From NCBI GenBank assembly GCA_009469585.1, contig SSXW01000019.1, positions 1-64,000 on the forward strand: a stretch of DNA of 64,000 nt, written 5' to 3'. Shown here in pieces: positions 1-9,971 of the stretch. Made by a program: the position numbers and the translations under genes. The notes under the pieces were generated by a model. It made no database searches and was not told the origin of the DNA. It was given only the letters and a program-made list of their open reading frames with translations. This DNA comes from Dechloromonas sp. Dech2017. GTDB lineage: Bacteria; Pseudomonadota; Gammaproteobacteria; Burkholderiales; Rhodocyclaceae. The stretch's first letter is position 1. Every line of letters starts with the position of its first letter.

Positions 1-57
1 CTCGGCTTGCTTGAGTACGGCAATGATCTGGCTATCGGAAAAGCGTGACGTCTTCAT
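1..57 (-). mobile_element. IS3-family transposase OrfA, N-terminal end only (runs off left edge)
   Basis: The reverse strand reads an ATG followed by 18 codons, starting MKTSRFSDSQIIAVLKQAE. This is the typical beginning of the small helix-turn-helix OrfA protein of IS3-family insertion sequences. OrfA binds the element ends and, by programmed frameshifting with OrfB, helps form the transposase. Only the first 19 residues are inside the window. The rest of the element should lie to the left. Its outer end must fall in the roughly 20-60 bases after the start codon, next to the truncated nuclease reading frame, which suggests that the insertion removed the front of that gene. Confidence 0.75.
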
Positions 58-78
58 GTAAAAGTTCCTCGGGCTGCT

Positions 79-420
79 TTGGAGAAAATTCTACTTTTAA
101 CCGCCGCTAATTTCCGGGGGGATTACCGAGTCGAATATCCGACTGCCGTTGGCCCAATCGATATTCTTGCAACAGATGAAAGCGGAAATTTCTTCGTTTT
201 CGAACTAAAACGGGCACGCAGTCCGGACCATGCTATCGGCCAACTTGCACGTTACATGGGCTGGGTTTCCCAAACCTTAGGAAAAGGGAAACGTGTAGAA
301 GGCGTAATCGTCGCAAAGGCGATCACAGAGAATCTACGGTACTCGATTGCCGTATTTCCGAATGTCAGCTTGTATGAATATCAAGTTCAATTTTCACTCC
401 AGTCCGTAGATTCGAAATAG
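79..420 (+). pseudogene. 5'-truncated NucS/DUF91-like PD-(D/E)XK nuclease
   Basis: The frame encodes about 113 residues resembling the C-terminal nuclease domain of NucS/DUF91 proteins. These are PD-(D/E)XK endonucleases, some acting on mismatched or branched DNA. Visible motifs are GPIDILATD (catalytic Asp), VFELKRAR (the E-x-K pair) and the conserved GQLARYMGWV helix. The N-terminal half expected in the family is missing. The frame is open only back to about position 49, and the only start is a TTG without a clear ribosome site. An IS3 transposase gene begins just upstream in the opposite direction, so this is probably a remnant cut by the IS. The base composition is lower in GC than the neighbours, consistent with acquired DNA. 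Confidence 0.65.
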
Positions 421-426
421 AGCCAA

Positions 427-460
427 TGGGGTCAGAGACAAATGGTCTCCTTGAACCCCA
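427..460. repeat. 34-base imperfect palindrome (TGGGGTCA type)
   Basis: The left arm TGGGGTCAGAGAC and right arm GGTCTCCTTGAACCCCA form an imperfect hairpin around a short AAAT loop. Palindromes beginning TGGGGTCAGA are a common dispersed repeat in proteobacteria, often near REP-associated transposases (family knowledge). Here it lies between the nuclease remnant and vapC and could act as a bidirectional terminator or mark a rearrangement edge. Confidence 0.5.
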
Positions 461-485
461 CCCCTTCATTAACCCGCTAACTACT

Positions 486-893
486 TCACCCCACCCAGTC
501 CACCACCCGCAACCCTGCCACCCGCTCAAATTCCCGAACATTGTGCGTCACCAGCGTGGCGCCTCCGGCCAGCGCATGACAGGCAATCCACAGATCGTTG
601 GCGCCGATGGGCGTGCCGGCGTCCTTGAGGCGGGTGAATTGTTCGGCGTAGTGACGGCAGATGGCCGGGCCGGCGGGGTAAATCACCGGCACCTGCCGGG
701 CCAGCGCATCCAGGCGGCGGAGTACGTCGGCCTTGCGACTGCTGCGTTCGGCCCCTTTGAGCAGCTCTGCCCAGGTGACGAAGGACATGCTCAGCGTATC
801 CTCTTCCGCCAGGGCATCCACCCGTTCGGCAATCTCCGGCGGGTGGTGCTTGATCAGGTAGATCAGGATGTTGGTGTCGAGCAGGTAGTTCAC
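486..893 (-). CDS. vapC: VapC family toxin, PIN-domain ribonuclease
   Basis: This is a 135-residue PIN-domain protein, the usual length for VapC toxins, which are Mg-dependent RNases that cleave tRNA or rRNA when freed from VapB. The acidic active site is visible: D6 in MNYLLDTN, E43 in the WAELLKG segment and D100 in GANDLWIA. The fourth position is N118 (VTHNVREF), a common variant in this subgroup. The start codon overlaps the end of the upstream vapB by four bases, so the two are translationally coupled and form a type II toxin-antitoxin operon. It lies next to IS debris, a typical accessory setting. Confidence 0.93.
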   Translation of the reverse strand: MNYLLDTNILIYLIKHHPPEIAERVDALAEEDTLSMSFVTWAELLKGAERSSRKADVLRRLDALARQVPVIYPAGPAICRHYAEQFTRLKDAGTPIGANDLWIACHALAGGATLVTHNVREFERVAGLRVVDWVG

Positions 894-1144
894 AGCGATT
901 CTCTATCCTGCATCGGTTCAGCGGTCAGCGCTTCGGCTTCCAGCGCCGCAACGAAATCGTCGTCAAAGCCTTGTAGCACCTGCAAGAGTTCGGCACCCCG
1001 CCCGGCGCGCAGCGGATGCAGGATGAGGTCGCCCTGCTCGTTGCGAAAAATACGGACGCGATCAGTGTCGAGCCGGAATTCGGCCGGAATGCGTACCGCC
1101 TGGCTGTTGCCATTCATGAAAACGCGGGTCGTAAGTTCGCTCAT
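890..1144 (-). CDS. vapB: VapB family antitoxin, AbrB/SpoVT fold
   Basis: This 84-residue protein has an N-terminal AbrB-type swapped-hairpin DNA-binding domain (MNGNSQAVRIPAEF, residues about 10-23) and an acidic C-terminal tail expected to block the VapC active site. It neutralises the adjacent VapC and normally represses its own promoter. The gene is the first of the two-gene operon, with a near-consensus promoter and paired TGTATGTA boxes immediately upstream that are good operator candidates. Confidence 0.92.
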   Translation of the reverse strand: MSELTTRVFMNGNSQAVRIPAEFRLDTDRVRIFRNEQGDLILHPLRAGRGAELLQVLQGFDDDFVAALEAEALTAEPMQDRESL

Positions 1145-1154
1145 AAGCGCCTCG

Positions 1155-1204
1155 ATGTATGTACGTTAATGTATGTATACTAGCAGGCGGTTGCGCCATG
1201 GCAA
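1155..1204 (-). promoter_or_regulatory. vapBC promoter and probable VapB operator
   Basis: On the minus strand a -35 box TTGCCA (1199-1204) and a -10 box TAGTAT (1177-1182) are separated by 16 bases. Overlapping and following the -10 box are two direct copies of ATGTATGTA (1155-1163 and 1169-1177 on the plus strand), 14 bases apart. Repeats covering the -10 and start region are what autorepression by an AbrB-type VapB complex would need. Boxes are read directly; the regulator assignment is inferred. Confidence 0.55.
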
Positions 1205-1249
1205 GCGGGCGGTCTTTATGCTCGCCACCATCACCTGCTATCCTTCCCG

Positions 1250-3129
<1,880 letters not shown>

Positions 3130-3137
<8 letters not shown>

Positions 3138-4122
3138 TCACGGTGGCCGCCTGCGCCAGGCGGCGGCGCAATACGACATTCCGCTGGCCGACTGGCTCGA
3201 CCTGTCGACCGGCATCAATCCCAACCCGTGGCCGGTGCCGGTGGTGCCGGCCACCATCTGGCAGCGCCTGCCGGAGCCCGACGACGGGCTGGAAGCGGCC
3301 GCCGCCGCCTACTACGGCAACCCCCGCCTGCTGCCGGTGGCCGGCTCGCAGGCCGCCATCCAGCTGCTGCCGACGCTGCTGCCACGCGCCGTGGTGGCCT
3401 GCATTTCGCCGATCTACAACGAGCACCCGCAGGCCTGGCAGCGCGCCGGGCACAAGATCCGCTACCTGCAGAATGCGCTGCTGCCGCGCGCCCTGGCCGC
3501 GGCGACGCCCTACGTGCTGCTCTGCAACCCGAACAACCCGACGGCCGACCGCCACCCGCCCGAAGTGGTCATCGACGCCGCCCGCCAGCTGCACAAGCGC
3601 GGCGGCTGGCTGATCGTCGACGAAGCCTTCGTCGACCCGACGCCGGCCGACAGCGTGGCGGCGCTGGCCGGCAGCGACGAGGCCCCCAACCTGGTCGTCC
3701 TCCGCTCCTTCGGCAAGTTCTTCGGGCTGGCCGGGGCGCGCGTCGGCTTCGTTTTTGCCGCCGCCGACCTGCTGGCCCGGATGCAGGAGGCGATGGGGCC
3801 GTGGACGGTGAGCGGCCCGGCCCGCGAGGCAGCCCGCCTGGCGCTGGCCGACAGCAGCTGGCAGGCGGCCAGCCGGCTGCACCTGCAGGCCGCGTCGCGG
3901 CGCCTGGCCGAGCTGCTGGCGCCCTACGGCGAGGTCAAGGCGACCGCCCTCTTCGCCACCCTGCAGCTGCCGCAGGCGGCCGAGCTGCACGCCCACCTGG
4001 CCGGCCGCGCCATCCTCACCCGCCGCTTCGAGCAGCTGCCGCTGGTGCGCGTCGGCCTGCCCGGCAACGAAGTCGAGTGGCAGAAACTGGCCGGAGCGCT
4101 GGCCGAATGGCGGCCGGCATGA
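3130..4122 (+). CDS. cobD: L-threonine-O-3-phosphate decarboxylase (CobD/CobC type)
   Basis: This fold-type I PLP enzyme makes (R)-1-amino-2-propanol phosphate, the linker substrate used by CbiB, which is encoded just upstream. The 330-residue protein contains the family opening [12 protein letters not shown] (24-35), the NPNNPT motif (133-138), the cofactor-binding D164 in IVDEAF, and K196 in [16 protein letters not shown] as the Schiff-base lysine. It belongs to the histidinol-phosphate aminotransferase-like group; the [10 protein letters not shown] start separates it from HisC. Its end overlaps the next gene by four bases. Confidence 0.92.
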
Positions 4123-5081
4123 AGCGACCGAATTTTTCCCCAGCCGGCCCGGGCGGCCCCGGGTTTTTCGATTTTGGCCGTTTTTTCCGGTCGACCGCGG
4201 CGATCGCCACCCTGGCTACCCTGGCCGCCGGCCCGGCCCGCGCCGAGCTGCTGGTCAGGGACGACACCGGCCAGGAAATCCGCCTCAAGGAGCCGGCCAG
4301 GCGCATCGTCGCCCTCGCCCCGCACATCGCCGAGAGCCTTTACGCGGCCGGCGCCGGCAGCCGGCTGGTCGGCACCGTCGATTACAGCGACTACCCGCCC
4401 GAGGCCAAGCAGGTGCCGCGCGTCGGCGGCTATTCGCGGGTGGACCTGGAAGCCGTCGCCGCGCTCAAGCCCGACCTCGTGCTGGCCTGGGAGAGCGGCA
4501 ACAACATGCCCCAGGTCGGCAAGCTGAAGGCGCTCGGCCTGACCGTCTTCGTCTCGCAGCCGAACAAGATGGACAGCATCGCCGACGAACTCGAACGCCT
4601 CGGCCGCCTGGCCGGCAGCGAAGCCACGGCGCAGACGGCGGCCGCCGCCTTCCGCCAGCGCCTGGCGCGCCTGCGCACGGCCAACGCCGGCAAGCCCAAG
4701 GTGCGCGTCTTCTACCAGATCTGGAAAACGCCGCTGATGACGGTCGGCGGCCCGCAGATCATCAGCGACGCCATCGACCTGTGCGGCGGCGTCAATGTCT
4801 TCGGCCACCTGACCAAGATGGCGCCGACGGTCAGCGTCGAGGCCGTGCTCGAGGCCGACCCGGAGGCCATCGTCGCCACCGGCATGGGCGACGCCAAGCC
4901 GGAATGGCTGCACGACTGGGACAAATGGACGCGGCTGACCGCCGTCCGTCGCGACAACCTCTTCCACATCAACCCCGACATCATGCAGCGCCACACGCCG
5001 CGCATCCTCGACGGCGCCGAGCAGCTGTGCGCCCAGCTCGACCTCGCCCGCGCCCGCCGCGCCGCCGGGGGCAAGCCGTGA
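4119..5081 (+). CDS. btuF: Periplasmic cobalamin-binding protein, BtuF-like
   Basis: This is a helical-backbone binding protein (PF01497 type) of 320 residues with a long N-terminal signal region ending at about residue 42 (AAGPARA). Its position in a B12-riboswitch operon suggests it captures cobalamin or corrinoids for an ABC importer. The body shows RIVALAPHIAESLYAAGAG, the VGGYSRVDLEAVAALKPDLVL hinge region and a C-terminal RHTPRILDGAEQLC. No btuC or btuD gene is in the window. The first third of the signal peptide (FFDFGRFFRSTAA) is encoded by an almost perfect copy of the dispersed element. Confidence 0.85.
   Translation: MKRPNFSPAGPGGPGFFDFGRFFRSTAAIATLATLAAGPARAELLVRDDTGQEIRLKEPARRIVALAPHIAESLYAAGAGSRLVGTVDYSDYPPEAKQVPRVGGYSRVDLEAVAALKPDLVLAWESGNNMPQVGKLKALGLTVFVSQPNKMDSIADELERLGRLAGSEATAQTAAAAFRQRLARLRTANAGKPKVRVFYQIWKTPLMTVGGPQIISDAIDLCGGVNVFGHLTKMAPTVSVEAVLEADPEAIVATGMGDAKPEWLHDWDKWTRLTAVRRDNLFHINPDIMQRHTPRILDGAEQLCAQLDLARARRAAGGKP
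4164..4200 (-). repeat. Dispersed GCGGTCRAC element, copy 2 (in btuF signal peptide)
   Basis: This is one of the best copies. On the minus strand the core GCGGTCGACCGG is followed by AAAAAA, then CGGCC, then AAAATCGAAAAA. It is read in reverse by btuF and encodes FFDFGRFFRST in a stretch where sequence constraint is low. Confidence 0.8.
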
Positions 5082-5869
5082 GCCGCCTGCCGCAGCGCAT
5101 CGTCTGCCTGACCACGGAAACGGTCGAGGTGCTCTACGCCCTCGGCGAGCAGCAGCGCATCGTCGGCATTTCCGGCTACACCGTGCGGCCGCCCGAGGCG
5201 CGCAAGGAAAAACCCAAGGTCTTCGCCTTCACCAGCGGCGACATCGACAAGATCCTCGCCACCCGGCCCGACCTGGTGCTGACCTTCTCCGACCTGCAGG
5301 CCGACATCTCGCGCGACCTGATCAAGGCCGGGGTGCCGGTCTACGCCCTCAACCCGCGCAGCGTCGACGACATCCTCGGCCTGGTCGAGACCGTCGGCCG
5401 GCTGGTCGGCGCCGAGAAGCGGGCGCTGGCCCTGGTCGGCCAGCTGGAGGCGCAGATCGCCCAGACCCGGGCCATCGCCGCCGAGCGCTTCGCCAGAACC
5501 GGCAAAAAACCCCGCGTCTATTTCGAGGAATGGGACGAGCCGCTGATCAGCGGCATCCGCTGGGTTTCCGAGCTGATCGACATCGCCGGCGGCGAGGATG
5601 TCTTCGCCGAACGGGCCCGTTCGCCGCTGGCCCGCGACCGCCGGCCCAGCCCCGAGGAAGTCATCGCCGCCGCCCCCGACATCATCATCGGCTCCTGGTG
5701 CGGCAAGCACTTCCGCCCCGAGCGGGTGGCCGGCCGCCCCGGCTGGCAGGCCATTCCCGCGGTCGACCGGAAAAACCTCCATGAAATCAAATCGGCCGTC
5801 ATCCTGACCCCGGGGCCGGTCGCCATCACCGAAGGCCTGCCCCGCCTGCTGGAGATTTTTGATCTGTGA
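5078..5869 (+). CDS. Cobalamin-binding-type protein without signal peptide
   Basis: This is a second PF01497-type binding protein (263 residues), starting at a GTG that overlaps the btuF stop. It begins directly with the first strand (RIVCLTTETVEVLYALG) and has no export signal, so it would be cytoplasmic unless secreted in another way. Similar short proteins are usually annotated as cobalamin-binding. The body contains the FTSGDIDKILATRPDLVL hinge and SWCGKHFRPERV. Pairing with btuF in one riboswitch operon suggests a role in corrinoid handling, but the ligand is not known. A copy of the dispersed element encodes AVDRK near its C-terminus. Confidence 0.78.
   Translation: MSRLPQRIVCLTTETVEVLYALGEQQRIVGISGYTVRPPEARKEKPKVFAFTSGDIDKILATRPDLVLTFSDLQADISRDLIKAGVPVYALNPRSVDDILGLVETVGRLVGAEKRALALVGQLEAQIAQTRAIAAERFARTGKKPRVYFEEWDEPLISGIRWVSELIDIAGGEDVFAERARSPLARDRRPSPEEVIAAAPDIIIGSWCGKHFRPERVAGRPGWQAIPAVDRKNLHEIKSAVILTPGPVAITEGLPRLLEIFDL
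5756..5789 (+). repeat. Dispersed GCGGTCRAC element, copy 3 (in the second B12-binding gene)
   Basis: It has a perfect core GCGGTCGACCGG followed by AAAAA and, a turn later, GAAATCAAATC. It is read in the sense direction by the gene, giving AVDRKNLHEI. Confidence 0.6.
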
Positions 5870-5927
5870 AAAAGGCCGGGCCAACGGCCTTGCCTATAAT
5901 CCCTCGGACCACCATCAGGAATTGCCC

Positions 5928-6263
5928 ATGAAAACAGCCCTGCCCCTCCTCGCCCTCCTCCTCGCCAGCCTGGCCACCCCAAGCTTCGCCGCCGACGAGG
6001 GCAGCGCGGCGGTGGACGCCATCGGCCGCATCAACGGCGTCGCCCTCGCCTGCCAGCAGCCGGCCCTGGTCAGCCGGGCCCGCAACGCGGTGATCGACAC
6101 CGCCCCCAAGACGCGCAACTACGGCGAAATCTTCGAGGCGGCGACCAACGCCGCCTACCTCGAACAGGGCCAGGGCAAGGCCTGCCCCGACCTGCCTACC
6201 CTGCGCGACCGCCTGGGCGCCGCCGAGAAGCGCCTGCAGGCCGCCTTCCCGCCGGCCCGATGA
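5928..6263 (+). CDS. Small secreted protein of unknown function
   Basis: I do not recognise this 111-residue protein. It has a clear signal peptide (MKTALPLLALLLASLATPSFA) followed by a mature part of about 90 residues with two cysteines (ALACQQ and GKACPD) that could form a disulphide. The start ATG follows an AGGAATTG ribosome site. It overlaps the downstream sco gene by four bases, so it is co-translated with a copper/thiol protein. That pairing hints at an envelope redox or metal role, but nothing in the sequence proves it. Confidence 0.75.
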   Translation: MKTALPLLALLLASLATPSFAADEGSAAVDAIGRINGVALACQQPALVSRARNAVIDTAPKTRNYGEIFEAATNAAYLEQGQGKACPDLPTLRDRLGAAEKRLQAAFPPAR

Positions 6264-6919
6264 GCCGCCGGCCGGCGCCCCTTTCCGTGCCGTTTTTCGC
6301 GCCGTTTTTCGCGCCGTTGTTCGCGCCGATTCTGGCGTCGCTGCTGGCGCTGCTCCTCGCCCTGCCCGGCGCCGCCTCCGCCCAGGCCGCGCACAGCCTG
6401 GAACTGCTGCAGGCCGAGCAGACCGGCATCAACCCGCGCTACCTGCTGCAGGACCCGAACGGCCGCTCGGTGACCAGCGAGGATTTCCGCGGCCGCTTCC
6501 AGCTGATCACCTTCGGCTACACCTACTGCCCCGACATCTGCCCGACCACCCTGGTCGAGCTGGCCGAGATCCTCAAGCAGCTCGGCGACCGGGCTGAGCG
6601 AGTCCAGGCCATCTTCATCTCGGTCGACCCGGAGCGCGACAGCGGCAGCGTGCTCAAGGGCTACACCGAATTCTTCGACCCCCGCATCCTCGGCCTGACC
6701 GGCTCGCCGGCCCTGGTCAAACGAGCCGCCGACAATTTCCGCATCCGCTACGCCAAGGTCCGCGAACCGGGGGCGGCCGCCAACAACTACGCCGTCGATC
6801 ATTCGGCCGGCATCATAGCGCTCGGTCCGGACGGCGGCTTCATCCGCAAATTTCCGTTCGCCATGCCCATCCCCGAACTTGTGGGTCACATGAAGGCCCT
6901 GCTCGACAGCCGCCCATAA
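6260..6919 (+). CDS. SCO1/SenC family copper chaperone or thiol protein
   Basis: Sco proteins deliver copper to, or reduce thiols of, cytochrome oxidase CuA sites in the periplasm. The 219-residue protein has a signal/anchor segment, a thioredoxin fold with the CxxxC copper motif (C90-PDI-C94 in GYTYCPDICPTTL), the SVDPERD loop and the distal copper ligand H181 in AVDHSAG. The signal segment is odd: it is built from four tandem 12-base units giving VPFF-APFF-APLF-APIL. Translation is coupled to the small secreted protein upstream. Confidence 0.92.
   Translation: MSRRPAPLSVPFFAPFFAPLFAPILASLLALLLALPGAASAQAAHSLELLQAEQTGINPRYLLQDPNGRSVTSEDFRGRFQLITFGYTYCPDICPTTLVELAEILKQLGDRAERVQAIFISVDPERDSGSVLKGYTEFFDPRILGLTGSPALVKRAADNFRIRYAKVREPGAAANNYAVDHSAGIIALGPDGGFIRKFPFAMPIPELVGHMKALLDSRP
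6287..6334 (+). repeat. Four tandem 12-base units in the sco signal sequence
   Basis: The units are GTGCCGTTTTTC, GCGCCGTTTTTC, GCGCCGTTGTTC and GCGCCGATTCTG, in frame with sco. Each adds four hydrophobic residues, so slippage would lengthen or shorten the signal peptide without a frameshift. Confidence 0.8.
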
Positions 6920-6959
6920 GTATTTTCCGACATTGCATTGGCATACCGGCTAATGCACT

Positions 6960-7874
6960 ATGCGGAGGATGCGCCACTTTCGCCTGTTCGCTGCCATCTG
7001 CCTGCTCGTCCTCGCCCTGCCGGCGCCGGCCGGGACGCTGGCGCTCGTCCTCAGCGAAACAGGTGGCGTCTATGGCGAGTTCGCTGCTGCACTCGACGAG
7101 GGGCTGGCCGGCAGCGCCTGGAAAGTCGGCTCGACGACGGAGGCCGGGGCGCTGGTCACCATCGACAGCCAGGCCGAACTGATCGTCGCCGTCGGCAGCG
7201 AAGCGCTACGCCAGGCCCTGGCCCGCAACGACCCGCTGCCCATCGTCGCCACCCTGCTGCCCCGGCAGAACTACGAAAAGATTCTTGCCGAAGCGCGCCG
7301 GCGCAGCGGCCGCACCACGGCCATCTATCTCGACCAGCCGCCCGGCCGGCAAGCCGCCTTCCTGCGCCACCTCCTGCCCGGACAAAAGCGCATCGGCATG
7401 CTGTTCAGCAGCGAAACCCGCCAGCAGGCAGGCCCCTACCGCCTGGCGCTGGGCGCGGCGGGATTCAGCCTGCACAGCGAGGACAGCGAAACCGACAACA
7501 CCCTGCTGCCCGCCCTCAACAACCTGTTCCGGCGCAGCGACGCCTTGCTCGCCATTCCCGACAGCACGGTCTATCGCCGCAACAACATCCGCGCCGTACT
7601 GATCACCGCCTTCCGCCACCAGCGGCCGGTGATCGGCTATTCGCCGGCCTTCGTCAATGCCGGCGCGCTGGCCGCCCTGCACAGCACGGTCACCCAGATC
7701 GCCCGCCAGACGGCCGAGCAGATCGTCGAGCGCGGCACCGCCCTGGGACCGCCAGCCAACCCCAGCCAATTCGCCATTGCCATCAACCACAACGTCGCCC
7801 ACGCGCTCGGCCTCAGCCTGCCCGACGAGGCGACCATTCGGCAGGCCATGCTTGCCGACCGGGACACCCGATGA
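6960..7874 (+). CDS. ABC-type substrate-binding protein paired with a GGDEF sensor
   Basis: This 304-residue periplasmic protein has a signal peptide (through PAPAGT, about residue 25) and looks like the ABC_sub_bind (PF04392) class of bilobal binding proteins. Segments such as IVAVGSEALRQAL, TAIYLDQPPGRQ, LLPGQKRIGMLFS and RPVIGYSPAFVNAGAL fit that fold. No permease or ATPase follows. Instead the stop overlaps the start of a membrane GGDEF protein, so the likely role is to present a ligand to that sensor. The ligand is unknown. Confidence 0.8.
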   Translation: MRRMRHFRLFAAICLLVLALPAPAGTLALVLSETGGVYGEFAAALDEGLAGSAWKVGSTTEAGALVTIDSQAELIVAVGSEALRQALARNDPLPIVATLLPRQNYEKILAEARRRSGRTTAIYLDQPPGRQAAFLRHLLPGQKRIGMLFSSETRQQAGPYRLALGAAGFSLHSEDSETDNTLLPALNNLFRRSDALLAIPDSTVYRRNNIRAVLITAFRHQRPVIGYSPAFVNAGALAALHSTVTQIARQTAEQIVERGTALGPPANPSQFAIAINHNVAHALGLSLPDEATIRQAMLADRDTR

Positions 7875-9961
7875 ACCGACTGACCCTCCGCCATCGCCTG
7901 CTGCTGCTCACCCTGCTGCCCAGCACGCTGATCGCCATCGCCCTCGTCGCCTACTTCACGGCCAGCGGCATCCGCACGCTGGAAGGCGAACTGCGCCTGA
8001 AGGGCCTGGCCACCGTGCGCTACCTGGCGCCGGTCAGCGAATACGGCATCATCGCCGGCCAGAGCGATGCGCTGCACGGCCTGGCCCAGGCCACGGTGCA
8101 GGAGTCCGACGTCAAGGCCGCCGTCATCGTCAACCAGAAGGGCCGGACCATCGCCGTCAGCGGCCGCGTTTCGCTGGCTGCCGACGTCCTCCGCCAGACC
8201 GTTGGCGCGCCGGCCATGGTCGCCGAAACCGCCGACTGGATCGCTTTCGCCGCCCCGGTCCGCCGCTCGCTCAACGAAATCGACCCGCTGTTCGAGGCCA
8301 AGCCCGGCAACGCCCCGCCGCCCGACGTCATCGGCCACGTTTTCGTCGAGTTCGACAAATCGGGGCTGGCCGACCGCCAGCGCCAGCTGCTCTATCGCGG
8401 CCTGCTCATCGTCGGCATCGGCCTGCTCATCCTGGCCGGGCTGGCCATCGTCATCGCCGACAACCTGTCGCGCCCGGTCCAGCGCCTGGTCAAGGCGGTG
8501 CATGGCATGTCGTCCGGCCAGCTCGACACCCGGGTCGAGGCCAGTTCGAGCGGCGAGATCGGCGTGCTGGAAAACGGCTTCAACGAAATGGCGGCGCGCG
8601 TCGAGGAAGTGCACCACTCGATGCAGGCGCGCATCGAGGAGGCGACCACCCAGCTCGCCTTCCAGGCCCGCCACGATGCGCTGACCGGCCTGCTCAACCG
8701 GCGCGAGTTCGAACACCGGCTGGGCAAGGCGCTGGCCGGCGTGCAGGCCGGCGGCGAGGAATTCGCCGTGCTCTTCCTCGACCTCGATCGCTTCAAGCAG
8801 GTCAACGACACCTGCGGCTACCTGGCCGGCGACGAGTTGCTGCGCCAGTTCGCCCTGCTCTTCCAGGGCCGCCTGCGCGACGAAGATACGCTGGCCCGCA
8901 TCGGCGGCGACGAATTCTGCATCCTGCTGGCCAACTGCAGCGGCACGCGGGCCACCCAGGTCGCCGAGGATCTCTGCGCGCTGGCCGCCGCCTACCGCTT
9001 CATCTGGCAGGACAAGGTTTTCGCCATCGGCACCTGCATCGGGGTGACCAGTGTCACCCGCAAGGTGCGCAACATCAACGAGATCCTCACGGCAAGCGAC
9101 GCAGCCTGCCACCGGGCCAAGGAAAGCGGCCGCAACCGCGTCTGCGAGCAGGAAATCAACCCCGGGCCGGACCGCCGCCACGAATCGAGCAACTGGGCCA
9201 GCCGGATCGCCATCGCCCTGGCCGAGAACCGCCTGCTGCTCGAAGCCATGCCGCTGCGCCCGCTGCAGCATCAGGAGAGCAGCCATGTCGTCGAACTGAG
9301 CGCCCGCCTCAACGAGGCCGGCCAGCCGCCGGTCGCCCTGGCCGCCCTGCTCGATGCCGCCGAACGCTACGACCTGGCGCCGGCCATCGACCAGCGCCTG
9401 ATCGATACGGCGATCGCCGCCCATTCGCGCGCCCGGCGCAATCAGCGCAAGCTGTTCTGTCTGGTCCCCATTTCCCGCGCCTCGGTGGCCGACCAGGCGA
9501 CGGTTGACTACATCGCGCGCAGCCTGGCCAGCCACAACCTGCCGGGCAACCGCCTGTGCTTCGTCTTTTCCGAAGACGTCCTCAGCCAGCAGACCAGCCA
9601 GGCCATGGCCTTCGCCCACCAGATCCGCGCCCTCGGCTGCCACGTCGGCCTCAGCGAATTCGGCGGCGGGCCCGCGTCGTTCAGCCACCTGCGCAGCATC
9701 AACCCGAGCCACATCAAGCTCAGCTATGGCCTGACCCGCGACCTCGGCGGCAACCGGGCGTCAACGGCGCTGCTCCGCGCCGTGCTGGAAATCACCGCCG
9801 ACCAGCACATCCTGTCGATCGCGGAGGGGGTGGACGACGTCGATACCCTGGAGCAACTGACCGCCCTCCGCGTCAATTTCGCGCAGGGCCGCATCGTCGC
9901 TCCCAGCGAACCCTTCGACGTCTGGCTGGAAGGGGCAGTGATGCGGTCAACCGGAATTTAG
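7871..9961 (+). CDS. Membrane diguanylate cyclase: periplasmic sensor, HAMP, GGDEF, degenerate EAL
   Basis: The 696-residue protein has a first membrane helix (about 9-30), a periplasmic sensor region, a second helix (about 177-197), a HAMP linker, a GGDEF domain and an EAL-like C-terminus. The cyclase looks active: GGDEF is intact at 345-349 and the inhibitory RxxD site (RDED, 336-339) lies five residues before it. The EAL part is degenerate: the DDFG motif reads SEFG, and the metal/lysine motif after it reads IKLS. It is therefore probably a c-di-GMP synthase with a non-catalytic regulatory EAL. The final codons and stop come from a dispersed-element copy. Confidence 0.9.
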   Translation: MNRLTLRHRLLLLTLLPSTLIAIALVAYFTASGIRTLEGELRLKGLATVRYLAPVSEYGIIAGQSDALHGLAQATVQESDVKAAVIVNQKGRTIAVSGRVSLAADVLRQTVGAPAMVAETADWIAFAAPVRRSLNEIDPLFEAKPGNAPPPDVIGHVFVEFDKSGLADRQRQLLYRGLLIVGIGLLILAGLAIVIADNLSRPVQRLVKAVHGMSSGQLDTRVEASSSGEIGVLENGFNEMAARVEEVHHSMQARIEEATTQLAFQARHDALTGLLNRREFEHRLGKALAGVQAGGEEFAVLFLDLDRFKQVNDTCGYLAGDELLRQFALLFQGRLRDEDTLARIGGDEFCILLANCSGTRATQVAEDLCALAAAYRFIWQDKVFAIGTCIGVTSVTRKVRNINEILTASDAACHRAKESGRNRVCEQEINPGPDRRHESSNWASRIAIALAENRLLLEAMPLRPLQHQESSHVVELSARLNEAGQPPVALAALLDAAERYDLAPAIDQRLIDTAIAAHSRARRNQRKLFCLVPISRASVADQATVDYIARSLASHNLPGNRLCFVFSEDVLSQQTSQAMAFAHQIRALGCHVGLSEFGGGPASFSHLRSINPSHIKLSYGLTRDLGGNRASTALLRAVLEITADQHILSIAEGVDDVDTLEQLTALRVNFAQGRIVAPSEPFDVWLEGAVMRSTGI

Positions 9962-9971
9962 GCCGAAAATC
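9942..9971 (+). repeat. Dispersed GCGGTCRAC element, copy 4 (supplies a stop codon)
   Basis: It has a perfect core GCGGTCAACCGG, then AATTTAGGCCG and AAAATC. The core encodes the last residues (RSTGI) of the GGDEF protein, and its A/T tract supplies the TAG stop. Confidence 0.75.

Noticed and set aside
426-1169. 247-codon plus-strand frame opposite vapBC
   Set aside because: It lies opposite the clear VapC and VapB genes and has no recognisable motif.
3228-5081. 617-residue version of BtuF
   Set aside because: The extension overlaps cobD and reads as Arg/Ala-rich noise. The internal ATG overlapping the cobD stop gives a proper signal peptide.
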